From contig NZ_CP058601.1 in NCBI RefSeq assembly GCF_013402815.2, forward strand, positions 3,224,001-3,288,000: 64,000 bases of DNA, written 5' to 3'. The notes under the pieces were generated by a model. It was given only the letters and a program-made list of their open reading frames with translations. It searched no databases and was not told the origin of the DNA. Within the stretch, counting starts at the first letter, position 1. The number at the start of each line of letters is the position of its first letter. The position numbers and the translations under genes are program-made. This document shows positions 43,127 to 51,958 of this stretch, piece after piece. The stretch comes from Natrinema halophilum. Lineage in GTDB: Archaea > Halobacteriota > Halobacteria > Halobacteriales > Natrialbaceae.

Positions 43127-44128
43127 ATGAAAAAAGGTGTGTATGATAGGCCCATGGCAATAGATAACGAGAGACTCGATCGATCCCGTCGTTTTTACGA
43201 GGACGGGTTTTCGATCGGCCGACTCGAAATCACGCCTGACGATTTCTGGGGGTGGCTGACGATACTCCCCGTCTTGGGCTTGTACACGCTTATTGCACTG
43301 ATTCCGATCGCCTTTGCCATCGTGGCATCGTTTCACAGCATTCATCTGCTCAGTCCGGAGTGGCAGTTCGTCGGTCTGCAGAACTATCAGAAAGTGTTCC
43401 GGATCGACGAGTTCTGGGGCTCGATGTGGCGTGGCAGCGTCTTCATGGTCGGTTCGACGCTGCTTCAACTGGTCGTCGGTGTCTGGATGGCGCTCGTCAT
43501 CAACAAGATCACCCGTGGTGGCCGCATTTTGAGCACGTTTGTATTTACGTCGTATCTCATTCCCACGATCATCGTCGCGATGGTGTTCCAGTTCATGCTC
43601 GATCCCACTGACGGGGTCCTTCACTGGCTCGGGGTCGACAAAATCGGGCTGTGGGAGGGTTACCTGTTCGGAAACACCGGAACGACCCTGTTCGGAACCG
43701 TCAAACTGGCGATGCTCGCAACGGTCATCATCAGTAGCTGGAAGTTCGCGGCGTTCGTAACACTGTTTACGCTGGCACAGCTCCAGTCGATTCCCGACCG
43801 GTTCTACGAGGCTGCCAAGATCTGTGGGGCGACGACCTGGGAGATGTTCCGAGATATCACGCTGCCCCGAGTCTGGGGGGCAATCCTCGTCGTGGTCTTC
43901 CTCCGAGCGGTGTTCATGTTCAACAAGTACGATATTATCTGGCAGCTCACCCAGGGCGGTCCCGGCGTCTCGACGAAGACGATGCCGATCCTCGCGTACG
44001 ATACGACTTTCCAGACCAGTGCGTACGGGCTCGGGAACGCGATCGCGATCGTAATGTTCCTGTTCCTGATGGCCGGGGGAATCGTATATCTCTCCGTTCT
44101 CAACCCGAGCCAGGAGGTGGAAACATGA
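43127..44128 (+). CDS. ABC transporter permease, carbohydrate type (MalF/UgpA-like)
   Basis: The product has 333 residues and six or seven membrane segments. The EAA loop that contacts the ATPase is YEAAKICGATTWEMFRDITLPRVW (about residues 227-250). The N-terminal 40 residues are cytoplasmic. Start at ATG 43127; an inner ATG at 43154 is possible. The stop codon overlaps the next permease's start (ATGA), showing translational coupling. Together with the following permease, ATPase and binding protein it forms a full importer. Confidence 0.92.
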   Translation: MKKGVYDRPMAIDNERLDRSRRFYEDGFSIGRLEITPDDFWGWLTILPVLGLYTLIALIPIAFAIVASFHSIHLLSPEWQFVGLQNYQKVFRIDEFWGSMWRGSVFMVGSTLLQLVVGVWMALVINKITRGGRILSTFVFTSYLIPTIIVAMVFQFMLDPTDGVLHWLGVDKIGLWEGYLFGNTGTTLFGTVKLAMLATVIISSWKFAAFVTLFTLAQLQSIPDRFYEAAKICGATTWEMFRDITLPRVWGAILVVVFLRAVFMFNKYDIIWQLTQGGPGVSTKTMPILAYDTTFQTSAYGLGNAIAIVMFLFLMAGGIVYLSVLNPSQEVET

Positions 44129-45015
44129 GTACACTCGATGACACCGATGGAGACCAGGAGTTCGGACGATCGTTCCGAATCCCCTATCAGTACCGCAGCC
44201 TCGCCTACCGGGTGGCCCTGTACGGTAGCGGGGTCGTACTGACGGTCTTGCTCGCATTCCCCCTCTACTGGATGGCACAGAGTGCGTTCAAGACCCAGAC
44301 CGCACTTGGCGGATTCGATCTGCTGCCCCTCGGAGACGCGTTCACGACGGCCACCTTCGATATCGTGATGGACTCGGTCGTCGCCAACTACCTCCTCAAC
44401 AGCATTATCGTGACGGCGGGGACAGTCATATTCGTCCTCGTCGTGTCGCTAATTGCCGGGTATGGTCTCGCACGATTTAACTACCGCGGGAAGGTCGGGA
44501 CCGCGCGTTTCCTCCTCCTGGGATACATGTTCAGTCCGATCGTGCTGGCGATTCCACTGTACCAGATCTGGAAATCGCTCGGCCTGATCAATACCTACAT
44601 CGGTCTGATCCTGGCTCTCAGTGCGATCTCGATGCCATTCGCCGTCTGGCTCATGTGGAAGTACATCCAGACGATTCCGCCGTCCGTCGAAGAATCCGCC
44701 TGGATCGCCGGTGCGCCGCGGTGGCGCGGGTTCGTCGACGTCGTCGTCCCACAGACCAAGCCTGCAATGATCGCAAACGCCATCTTCGCGTTCGCGATCG
44801 CGTGGGGTGACTTTACGTTCTCGTTTATCATTCTCCCGTCCGCCGACGCAACGACGTTCCCGCCAGGATTATTCCGGATGCTCGGTTCCTCGACGTGGGA
44901 TACCGGCTGGAACGAGTTCATGGCTGTGGCTTTGCTCGTCTCCCTTCCGCCGCTTCTGTTCGCGTTCTTCCTGCAGTCGTACCTCCTGCAGGGCTTCAAG
45001 ATCAGGGCACTGTGA
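44125..45015 (+). CDS. ABC transporter permease, carbohydrate type (MalG/UgpE-like)
   Basis: The product has 296 residues with six membrane segments. The EAA loop is VEESAWIAGAPRWRGFVDVVVPQTKP (about 190-215). The first 30 residues are polar and acidic. It overlaps the previous permease by four bases and is followed after 56 bases by the ATPase gene. The second permease of the pair forms the translocation channel for the bound substrate. The C-terminus FFLQSYLLQGFKIRAL is typical of this subgroup. Confidence 0.93.
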   Translation: MSTLDDTDGDQEFGRSFRIPYQYRSLAYRVALYGSGVVLTVLLAFPLYWMAQSAFKTQTALGGFDLLPLGDAFTTATFDIVMDSVVANYLLNSIIVTAGTVIFVLVVSLIAGYGLARFNYRGKVGTARFLLLGYMFSPIVLAIPLYQIWKSLGLINTYIGLILALSAISMPFAVWLMWKYIQTIPPSVEESAWIAGAPRWRGFVDVVVPQTKPAMIANAIFAFAIAWGDFTFSFIILPSADATTFPPGLFRMLGSSTWDTGWNEFMAVALLVSLPPLLFAFFLQSYLLQGFKIRAL

Positions 45016-45071
45016 GGTGTGAACAATGATCAAGAATAAATACCGGTAACCGAAAATACACACATCACATA

Positions 45072-46148
45072 ATGGTCGAAATCAACGTCGAAAACCTACG
45101 CAAAGAGTATGGATCGTTAGTCGCTGTCGAGGACTTCGATCTGACGATCGAAGAAGGCGAATTCGTCACACTCGTCGGCCCGTCAGGATGCGGCAAAACG
45201 ACGACGCTGCGCTGTCTCGCCGGTCTCGAGACCGTAACGTCCGGTCAGGTGAGATACGGCGACACTGACGTAACGGATCTGCCGCCACAACAGCGCGGTA
45301 TCGCGCTTCTTTTCCAGGACATCGCGCTCTACCCACATATGACCGTCGAGGAGAATATGGCCTACCCGCTCAAGATCCTCGGAATGGGTAAAGAAAAGCG
45401 ACGAGACCGAGTCAAGGATGCTGCGAATCGGCTCCAGATCGAGGATCAACTCGAGAAGATGCCGAGCGAACTTTCCGGCGGGCAACAACAGCGGGTCGCG
45501 CTGGGCCGATCGATCGTTCGGGAGCCGACGATGTTCCTCTTCGACGAGCCGATGAGCGATCTCGACGCGAAGCTCAAACGCGAGTTACGGCCGCTGTTCG
45601 CCGAAGTGACTCAGGAAGTGGGATGCCCGACGATGTACGTGACCCACGACCAGGAGGAAGCGATGACGATGAGCGATCGCGTCGCGGTCATGAACGACGG
45701 GCAGATGGAACAGATCGGTCCGCCCGAGGAGGTGTACGACGAGCCAACCTCCGAGTTCGTCGGCCAGTTCATCGGCCAACCGACGATGGAGTTCTTCGAC
45801 GCAACCGTCACTCAGGTCAACGGGTCAGTGACGTTCGACATCGAAGGCACCACATACGAGATGCCAGCCGACGAGTCACTCGAGTCCTACGCCGGAAACG
45901 ACGTTCGGATCGGGATCAGACCGCAGCACATCTCGGCAAAAGAGGGTTCAAACGGCGAGATTCCGGCAGAGCACGTCTTCGACGAACCGCTTGGGGACCA
46001 GACGCACAGCCTCTTCGAGACCCCGCTCGGTCGTCTCACCGTTGTCACGTCGCCGAAATTCCGCGGGAACGGCGGCGACTACTCCCTCGAACTTACGGAG
46101 TCGCAGCTGAAAGCGTTTGACCCCGATAGCGGGATTCGAATCGCGTAA
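45072..46148 (+). CDS. ABC transporter ATP-binding protein (MalK/UgpC-like)
   Basis: The product has 358 residues. Walker A is GPSGCGKTTTLR (about 38-49), the Q-loop is LFQDIALYPHMTVEENMAYP, the signature is LSGGQQQRVALGRS, Walker B is MFLFDEPMSDLDAKL and the switch is YVTHDQEEAMTM. Residues 240-358 form the OB-fold regulatory domain with RIGIRPQHI, the part that lets MalK-type ATPases power several sugar importers. The ATPase lies between the permeases and the binding protein in the same direction. Confidence 0.95.
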   Translation: MVEINVENLRKEYGSLVAVEDFDLTIEEGEFVTLVGPSGCGKTTTLRCLAGLETVTSGQVRYGDTDVTDLPPQQRGIALLFQDIALYPHMTVEENMAYPLKILGMGKEKRRDRVKDAANRLQIEDQLEKMPSELSGGQQQRVALGRSIVREPTMFLFDEPMSDLDAKLKRELRPLFAEVTQEVGCPTMYVTHDQEEAMTMSDRVAVMNDGQMEQIGPPEEVYDEPTSEFVGQFIGQPTMEFFDATVTQVNGSVTFDIEGTTYEMPADESLESYAGNDVRIGIRPQHISAKEGSNGEIPAEHVFDEPLGDQTHSLFETPLGRLTVVTSPKFRGNGGDYSLELTESQLKAFDPDSGIRIA

Positions 46149-46216
46149 TCGTATTTTGAAGCCTGATTGAACGCTTCTGCGGCTTTGACCTCCGGTATTC
46201 GATCCTTGGTTGCGGC

Positions 46217-46232
46217 AGTTTACCAGTAAACT
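46217..46232. promoter_or_regulatory. Perfect inverted repeat upstream of the binding-protein promoter
   Basis: AGTTTACCAGTAAACT has 7-bp arms around a CA centre. It ends nine bases before the TATA-like GTTTATGA (46240-46247) that serves the binding-protein gene, a position where activators bind in archaea. A similar full site is not seen elsewhere in the window. Confidence 0.45.
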
Positions 46233-46267
46233 AAGCGGAAGGTTTATGATGGTTGTTAACGACTATC

Positions 46268-47659
46268 ATGTGTATGGTAATTCAAGGGTCTACTAGGCGA
46301 CAGATCCTACGAGGTTCAGGCATCGGTGCGGCAGGACTAATCGCAGGCTGTCTCGGTACCGGTGGTGGTGGGTCTGAAGACGAACTGCACATCATGACCG
46401 ATTACACCGGTGATGCATGGGACAAACACTGGAATACGCTCACGGACGGATTCAACGAGCAAAACGATATTTCGATCAACCTCGAGAAGGTCGGGATGCA
46501 AGGCACCGGCGGGCAACGGCTTGCGACGCTGATGCAGTCCGGAAACCCGCCGGAAATGTTCCACGGGACGATCACGCAGATCGGTGACCTCGTGAACATT
46601 GGACGAACGCAATCGGTTTCCGGCGTCGTCGACGACCTGGCTGACGAGTGGGGCGAGGCGATGTTTCGGGATACGATCACCCCGATCGAAGGCGAGACGC
46701 ACATGATTCCCCATGGGGTCTACGCCGGGGGGACCCTCAACTACCGAGCCGATCTATACGCGGAACTCGGACTGGAGGAACCCGAAACCTGGAGCGAACT
46801 CGTCGAGAACGTGAAAGCGATCGACGAGGCCGGGATCGAAACCTCGCAGGGCGACAAAGTCCGCGGGTTCGCGCTTCCGGCGCAACCGGCCGGAAAGCCG
46901 GGATCGGATTTCTCGAACTGGCTGTACAACGCTGGCGGCGACGTCTGGCAACCAGGCACCGAGAACGATCTGGAGTTGTGGTTAGACGAGGATCACGTCC
47001 TGGCAGTCTTCGACCATCTAAACGAACTCGCGAACTACTCGCCCGATCCGTCGGGCCTGAACTGGACGTCGACGATCGAGGACTGGACGCTCGGCCGGCT
47101 CGGGCACTGTATCATGAACAACGCGTGGCTGTGCGGCCCGGCCATCGCCAACGGGCTTACGGACCTCGCCCTCGCGACCGAACAGACGCTCATCCCGAAG
47201 CGTGAAGGTGCCGATCCGATCCAGCGGGGCTGGGTCCTCGCGGACGGGACGCCGGTGATCAACGGCTCCAGCAATCCGGATACGGCGAAGGACTTCGGCC
47301 GACACATGTACGGCGCCGAACAGGGTGTCGCGACCACTCTGGTCGAGCCGATGCGGTTCATGCCACCGTACAGGGGTATTCTGGAAACTGACGAATATCA
47401 GAGTCACGAATATTTCCAGATGGAAGACGGTGCCTTCCTCGAAAAGCAGCGCTACTGCATGGACGAAATCGCACCGAAGCTCACCAGCGAGGAGGCCGTG
47501 ACGACGCCAGAGACGCTTCACATCAACAGCATGGACATCACCAGCGAGGCGGTAAACCGACTCGTCGTCAGTGGGAACGATCCCCAGGATGTCTACGACT
47601 GGACCATCAGCGAGTACGAGTCTGCCCTCGAAGACGTCCAATCCCAGAGCAATTATTAA
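46268..47659 (+). CDS. ABC transporter substrate-binding lipoprotein (Tat-exported)
   Basis: The product has 463 residues. The signal peptide has the twin-Arg motif STRRQILRGSGIGAAGLIAG followed directly by Cys, a Tat lipobox as usual for haloarchaeal binding proteins, so the protein is lipid-anchored outside the membrane. The mature part is an SBP_bac_1 (MalE/UgpB-like) fold, for example GGQRLATLMQSGNPPEMFHG and LNYRADLYAELGLEEPETWSEL. Substrates in the family are sugars, polyols or glycerol-3-phosphate. The gene has its own TATA box (near 46242) after a 104-base gap, which allows high expression compared with the permeases. An inner ATG at 46274 is an alternative start. Confidence 0.92.
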   Translation: MCMVIQGSTRRQILRGSGIGAAGLIAGCLGTGGGGSEDELHIMTDYTGDAWDKHWNTLTDGFNEQNDISINLEKVGMQGTGGQRLATLMQSGNPPEMFHGTITQIGDLVNIGRTQSVSGVVDDLADEWGEAMFRDTITPIEGETHMIPHGVYAGGTLNYRADLYAELGLEEPETWSELVENVKAIDEAGIETSQGDKVRGFALPAQPAGKPGSDFSNWLYNAGGDVWQPGTENDLELWLDEDHVLAVFDHLNELANYSPDPSGLNWTSTIEDWTLGRLGHCIMNNAWLCGPAIANGLTDLALATEQTLIPKREGADPIQRGWVLADGTPVINGSSNPDTAKDFGRHMYGAEQGVATTLVEPMRFMPPYRGILETDEYQSHEYFQMEDGAFLEKQRYCMDEIAPKLTSEEAVTTPETLHINSMDITSEAVNRLVVSGNDPQDVYDWTISEYESALEDVQSQSNY

Positions 47660-48291
47660 CTGTTCTCGTGGTCGGTTTCATCGATCGGCTCGTCGCTGGA
47701 CGCGACGCGGGCGTCCCCTGCAAAGAGTGGCTCGATCTCCGTTTCCGGTCGAACCACCAGCGTATCGGCAAGACGATCGCCCAGCCGACGACCCCGTGGC
47801 GACCGCCGTGCGAAGATCCATCCGATCAGGTACCCGACCGGGAGGAAGTCCACGTATCGCAACGCATTTCGCGTCGCTGCCGGAACGAGACCCGGCTTCG
47901 AACCGTCTTCAGTCGCGACCAGCAGTCCCATTCGTTTCTTTCCGGGCGTCGTCCCGTAACGCCACTCGAACGCGAACGTATAGAGCAAGTAGACCGGAAC
48001 GAGACCGATAATACTCAATCCCATCGCCTCGCCTCCGTTCGCGACGAAGTAATCCGAAAACGCGACCATCAGACCGGCCAGAACGACTGTCTCGATGGCG
48101 ACGTACGCAACGACGAGATCGATGATCGTCGCGACCGCGCGTCGTCTGAGTAGCACCGGTGAAGCCGACTCGAGGTCCGGCGTCGGCCGTCGCTTCGTCG
48201 GCAGCCAGTCCAGTACGCTCATCGCTCCGGTTCCGTTGACGTACCGTATCGGGGTATCAGTTGCGGGGCGCACCGTTCGGATGACTGGCAT
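47656..48291 (-). CDS. RDD-family membrane protein
   Basis: The product has 211 residues. The defining Arg-Asp-Asp-type opening is RRRAVATIIDLVVAYVAIE, followed by a second helix pair (LSIIGLVPVYLLYTFAFEWRYGTTPGKKRMGL) and a third (YVDFLPVGYLIGWIFARRSPRGRRLGDRLADTLVV). The PGKK loop is conserved in RDD proteins, whose role is debated; some act in Na+/H+ exchange or export. An inner ATG at 48222 would remove 23 residues of uncertain value. It is convergent with the binding-protein gene, and the two stop codons overlap by four bases. Confidence 0.85.
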   Translation of the reverse strand: MPVIRTVRPATDTPIRYVNGTGAMSVLDWLPTKRRPTPDLESASPVLLRRRAVATIIDLVVAYVAIETVVLAGLMVAFSDYFVANGGEAMGLSIIGLVPVYLLYTFAFEWRYGTTPGKKRMGLLVATEDGSKPGLVPAATRNALRYVDFLPVGYLIGWIFARRSPRGRRLGDRLADTLVVRPETEIEPLFAGDARVASSDEPIDETDHENS

Positions 48292-48392
48292 CGCATACGT
48301 GAAAACTCGTCTCCCGGGTTGGTATATCGTTCGGCCACGTCGAGCACGGAGTCGCGTTGACGAAGGACGCGACTACGGTGTCGCTCGGTGGC

Positions 48393-49652
48393 TTACTCGT
48401 CGAGCGCGTCGATGCGCAGATCCTCGTCGAACTGCAGCGTGTTCTCTATCTCGGTTTCGTCGACGTCTTCGAACGCCCAGCGGGCGATCGAGCGGCGGTG
48501 GACCTCGTCGGCTCCGTCGACGATACGGAATGCGCGGACGTTCTCGTAGAAGTGGGCAATCGGGAGGTCCTTGCCGATTCCGTTGCCACCACAACACTGC
48601 AAAGCGAGATCGATGGTATCGTTGGTAACGTTCGCGGTAAACATTTTCGACATCGCGACCTCGATGCGGGCGTCGCTGCGGTCGAGTTCGCGCGCGGCGT
48701 GGCGGACCATCGTTCGTGCGGCGTGCAGGCGCGTTTCGGCGTCGGCGATGCGGTGACGTAACGCCTGCTTCTCCTCGAGTTTCGTCCCGAAGCCTTCGCG
48801 CTCCTGCAGATAGGCCTTCGCGATGTCGAGCGAGCGCTCTGCCATCCCGGAGTAGCGCATGCAGTGGGTGAGGCGGCCGCCGCCGAGTCGGAGTTGCGCG
48901 ATGCGGAACCCGTCTCCTTCCTCGCCGATCGTGTTCTCGACGGGAACGCGGACGTTGTCGAACTTGACTTCGGCGTGGCCGCCCTCGCGCTCGGTGATTC
49001 CGTGCCCGCCCAGATGGGGGACGTTGCGCTGGACTTCGACGCCGTCGGCGTCCCGCGGCACCAGGATGATCGACGTGCCCTCGTAGGGGTGTGCGTCCAG
49101 ATCGGTTCGAGCCATCAGCAGATAGAAGTCGGCGCCCAGTCCGTCCGAGGTCCACCACTTGTGTGCGTTGATGACCCATTCGTCGCCGTCTTTGACGGCG
49201 GTGCTCTGGAGCATCTTCGGGTCCGATCCGGCGCCGATCCTGGGCTCGGTCATCGCAAACGCCGAAGACATCTCACCCTGCACGAGCGGCCGAAGGTACT
49301 CCTCTTTTTGCTCTTCGGTGCCGGCGAACTCCAGGGTGTGCATGTTCCCCTCCTGGGGGGAATTCGCTCGAATAGCCTGTGCGCCGATGAGCGAGCGCCC
49401 GACCTGTTCGAACGAGGGCAGCATGTCGCGAAAGCCGAGTCCTTGACCGCCGTACTTTTCCGGGACTTGCGGCGCGAACAGATCGCGCTCCCTGGCCAGC
49501 TCCCACATGTCGTGGATCTCGTTCAGCGTGATCTCCTCGCCCGTAGCCAGTGCCTCGCGCTCGCGCGGAATAACGACTTCGTCCATGAAGTCCGCTACTC
49601 GGCCCGCCACTTCCTTCGCTTTCTCAGAGTCGTGGTACTCCATATCACCCAT
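48393..49652 (-). CDS. Acyl-CoA dehydrogenase (ACAD10/11-like)
   Basis: The product has 419 residues. Key motifs are FAMTEPRIGAGSDPKMLQST, WVINAHKWWTSDGLGADFY, FGTKLEEKQALRHRIADAETRLHAARTMV and QCCGGNGIGKDLPIAHFYENVRAFRIVDGADEVHRRSIAR. The Trp-Trp pair in HKWWTS and the DGADEVH end set it in the ACAD10/ACAD11-type group that prefers unusual or 4-hydroxy acids in other organisms (inference by motif). A TATA-like CTATAGCTTTAC upstream supports the ATG at 49652. It follows the thiolase gene on the same strand with 118 bases between. Confidence 0.9.
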   Translation of the reverse strand: MGDMEYHDSEKAKEVAGRVADFMDEVVIPREREALATGEEITLNEIHDMWELARERDLFAPQVPEKYGGQGLGFRDMLPSFEQVGRSLIGAQAIRANSPQEGNMHTLEFAGTEEQKEEYLRPLVQGEMSSAFAMTEPRIGAGSDPKMLQSTAVKDGDEWVINAHKWWTSDGLGADFYLLMARTDLDAHPYEGTSIILVPRDADGVEVQRNVPHLGGHGITEREGGHAEVKFDNVRVPVENTIGEEGDGFRIAQLRLGGGRLTHCMRYSGMAERSLDIAKAYLQEREGFGTKLEEKQALRHRIADAETRLHAARTMVRHAARELDRSDARIEVAMSKMFTANVTNDTIDLALQCCGGNGIGKDLPIAHFYENVRAFRIVDGADEVHRRSIARWAFEDVDETEIENTLQFDEDLRIDALDE

Positions 49653-49770
49653 GATCGCATACAGCATTGTAAAGCTATAGGTAAGTGAACTCATACATTG
49701 GCAAGCCACGAAAAAGCGACAATCCGTCCGTCTCAGGGCTGTTTTCCTCCGGTTTACGGCCGTAGTTAGC

Positions 49771-50919
49771 TCAGACCCGTTCTATGATCGTCGCGATGCC
49801 CTGACCGAAGCCGATACACATCGTCGACAGCGCCGTGTCCTGGCCAGTTCGCTCGAGTTCGTGTGCGAGTTTCGTCAGTAACATCGCGCCAGTCGCACCG
49901 AGCGGGTGACCGTGGGCGATCGCACCGCCGTTGACGTTGACGTCCTCCCACGATGCGCCGTGCTCGTCGAGCCAGGCGGCGACGACAGACGCGAACGCCT
50001 CGTTGACCTCGAAGAGGTCGATGTCGCCGATCGTCATGTCGGCCTTCTCGAGGACGTTCTCGGTCGCCGGGATCGGTCCCCGAAGCATCGTGATGGGATC
50101 GACGCCGACGACTTCCGTCTGGACGATCCGGGCCATCGGCTCCCAGCCGTGTTCCGCGGCGGCTTCTTCGCTCGCGATCAACAACGCACAGGAGCCGTCG
50201 ACGATTCCCGAGGAGTTTCCGGGGTGGTGGAAGCCGTCCCCTTCGTCGCGGAACGAAAGCGGCAGCTGGGAGAGCGTTTCCACGTCGGTGCCGGGTCGTG
50301 GATGTTCGTCCTGCTCGACGACGACTTCCTCGCCGTCGAGTTCGGTTTCGACAGGCGTGATCTGGTCGTCGTAACGCCCCTCGTCCCAGGCTTCCTTCCA
50401 GCGACGCTGGGAGTCGGCGGCGATTTCGTCGAGTTCAGTGCGGGTTAGGTCGTAGTTCTCGGCGATGCGCTCGGCTCCTTCGCCCTGCGTGGTCAATTCG
50501 TCGAAGTACTCGAAGTACGTGTCCGTCGGTTTGTCGCCGTCTGATCCCATCGGAACGCGGGTCATGTGCTCGACCCCGCCAGCGACGAGGACGTCGTGCT
50601 GGTCGGCTATGACGTTCGTCGCGGCGAAGTTGGCTGCCTGCTGCCCCGAGCCACACATCCGGTTGAGTTGCACTCCAGGAACGCCGTCGCCCCAGCCGGC
50701 GACCATCGGCGCGAGCCGCGCGATGTTGAGCCCCTGCTCGTCGACCGGCGTCACGCAGCCGTAGATGACGTCCTCGATCGTTTCCGGATCGAACCCGTTG
50801 CGCTCTCTGAGCGCTTCGAGGGGTTCTGCGGCCAGATCCTGTGGATGTGTGTCGCGGAACGAGCCGTCCCGCTTTCCAAACGGGGTGCGGACAGCGTCGA
50901 CGATAACTGCGGATTTCAT
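49771..50919 (-). CDS. Acetyl-CoA C-acyltransferase (thiolase)
   Basis: The product has 382 residues. The nucleophile is C89 in LNRMCGSGQQAA, with H338 in HGHPLGATGA and C368 in STMCIGFGQG; VEHMTRVPMGSDG completes the signature. It cleaves 3-ketoacyl-CoA in the last step of beta-oxidation, or condenses acetyl-CoA. It lies upstream of an acyl-CoA dehydrogenase on the same strand, so both may be transcribed together. It can complement the lost activity of the broken thiolase at 36849 only if the substrate ranges overlap. Confidence 0.94.
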   Translation of the reverse strand: MKSAVIVDAVRTPFGKRDGSFRDTHPQDLAAEPLEALRERNGFDPETIEDVIYGCVTPVDEQGLNIARLAPMVAGWGDGVPGVQLNRMCGSGQQAANFAATNVIADQHDVLVAGGVEHMTRVPMGSDGDKPTDTYFEYFDELTTQGEGAERIAENYDLTRTELDEIAADSQRRWKEAWDEGRYDDQITPVETELDGEEVVVEQDEHPRPGTDVETLSQLPLSFRDEGDGFHHPGNSSGIVDGSCALLIASEEAAAEHGWEPMARIVQTEVVGVDPITMLRGPIPATENVLEKADMTIGDIDLFEVNEAFASVVAAWLDEHGASWEDVNVNGGAIAHGHPLGATGAMLLTKLAHELERTGQDTALSTMCIGFGQGIATIIERV

Positions 50920-51079
50920 GACGTGTTTCTAACTCGGTGTCATCGATCATAGAAGTTGTGCATACAGTCATGATACTCTCCGCTGGAGACTGATCGACGT
51001 CGGAGCGGTCGACACCGAGCGCGAACGCCGCTTTCCCTCCCCAACGATTAAGTCAAATAACGAAGTATTCGCGGAGGAG

Positions 51080-51865
51080 ATGGATTTTGGCATCCAGAAC
51101 AGGACTGCCGTCGTCACCGGCGGTGCCGGTCGAATCGGAAGCGCTGACTGTCGAACCCTCGCGAACGAGGGCGCGAACGTCGTCGTTCTCGACGTCGATG
51201 CCGACGGAGCACGGGAGGTCGCCGACGAAATCGACGACACGGCGGACGCCGGTGCGGCGATGGCCCTCGAATGTGACCTCACCGACCGCGAAGACGTCGC
51301 CGATTCGATGAACGAGGTACGCGACGCCTTCGGCGGCGTCGACATCCTCGTTAACAATGCGGCAATGGTCGACGCGCGCTCGCGCCTCGTAGACTACGAT
51401 GACGACGTCTGGGACCGCGACGTCGAAATCAACCTGACGGGGACGTACAACATCAGCGCGGAGGTGTTTCCGCGAATGTGCGAACGCGGCTGGGGTCGGA
51501 TCGTGAACATGTCCTCGATGGCGGGCTGGTACGGCGGCTTCGGACAAATCTCCTATTCGGCGACGAAGGCCGCCATGATCGGCGTCGGCCGAACGATGGC
51601 TCTCGAGGGGGCCCAATCCGGCGTCACCTCGAACGTCATCGCTCCGAACATCGTCGTCGGGCCGTGGTCGGAGATGAGCCCCGACGAACTCAGGGAAAAC
51701 GTCGACGAGTACTACGCTCGGATCGCGGAGGCCACCCCGATGCGTCACCTCGGGACCGAGGAGGACGTCGCCAACATGGTCGCCTATCTCTGTTCGGAGC
51801 AGGCCTCCTACGTCACGGGCCAGATCATCGGCGTCACCGGCGGTATCGATTTGTTCAGCTTCTAA
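51080..51865 (+). CDS. SDR-family oxidoreductase
   Basis: The product has 261 residues with VVTGGAGRIGSADCRTLA (an Arg in place of the usual Gly-Ile pair partner), VLDVDAD, VNNAAMVDARSRL, catalytic Ser in MSSMAG, YSATKAA and PNIVVGPWSEM. The tail LCSEQASYVTGQIIGVTGG is FabG-like. It probably oxidises a 3-hydroxyacyl or cyclic alcohol. GGAGGAG just before the ATG (51072-51078) is a Shine-Dalgarno-like run, and TTAAGTCAAA near 51048 may be the TATA box. It is divergent from the thiolase and convergent with the next acyl-CoA dehydrogenase. Confidence 0.9.
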   Translation: MDFGIQNRTAVVTGGAGRIGSADCRTLANEGANVVVLDVDADGAREVADEIDDTADAGAAMALECDLTDREDVADSMNEVRDAFGGVDILVNNAAMVDARSRLVDYDDDVWDRDVEINLTGTYNISAEVFPRMCERGWGRIVNMSSMAGWYGGFGQISYSATKAAMIGVGRTMALEGAQSGVTSNVIAPNIVVGPWSEMSPDELRENVDEYYARIAEATPMRHLGTEEDVANMVAYLCSEQASYVTGQIIGVTGGIDLFSF

Positions 51866-51958
51866 TACTCCGTTCTCCGTCGACTCCCGTTATCGTTTGC
51901 GATCGACCCGCAGGCGATTGCTCCACTCGAGCGAGTTGTCGATCGGAAATCTGTTCAA

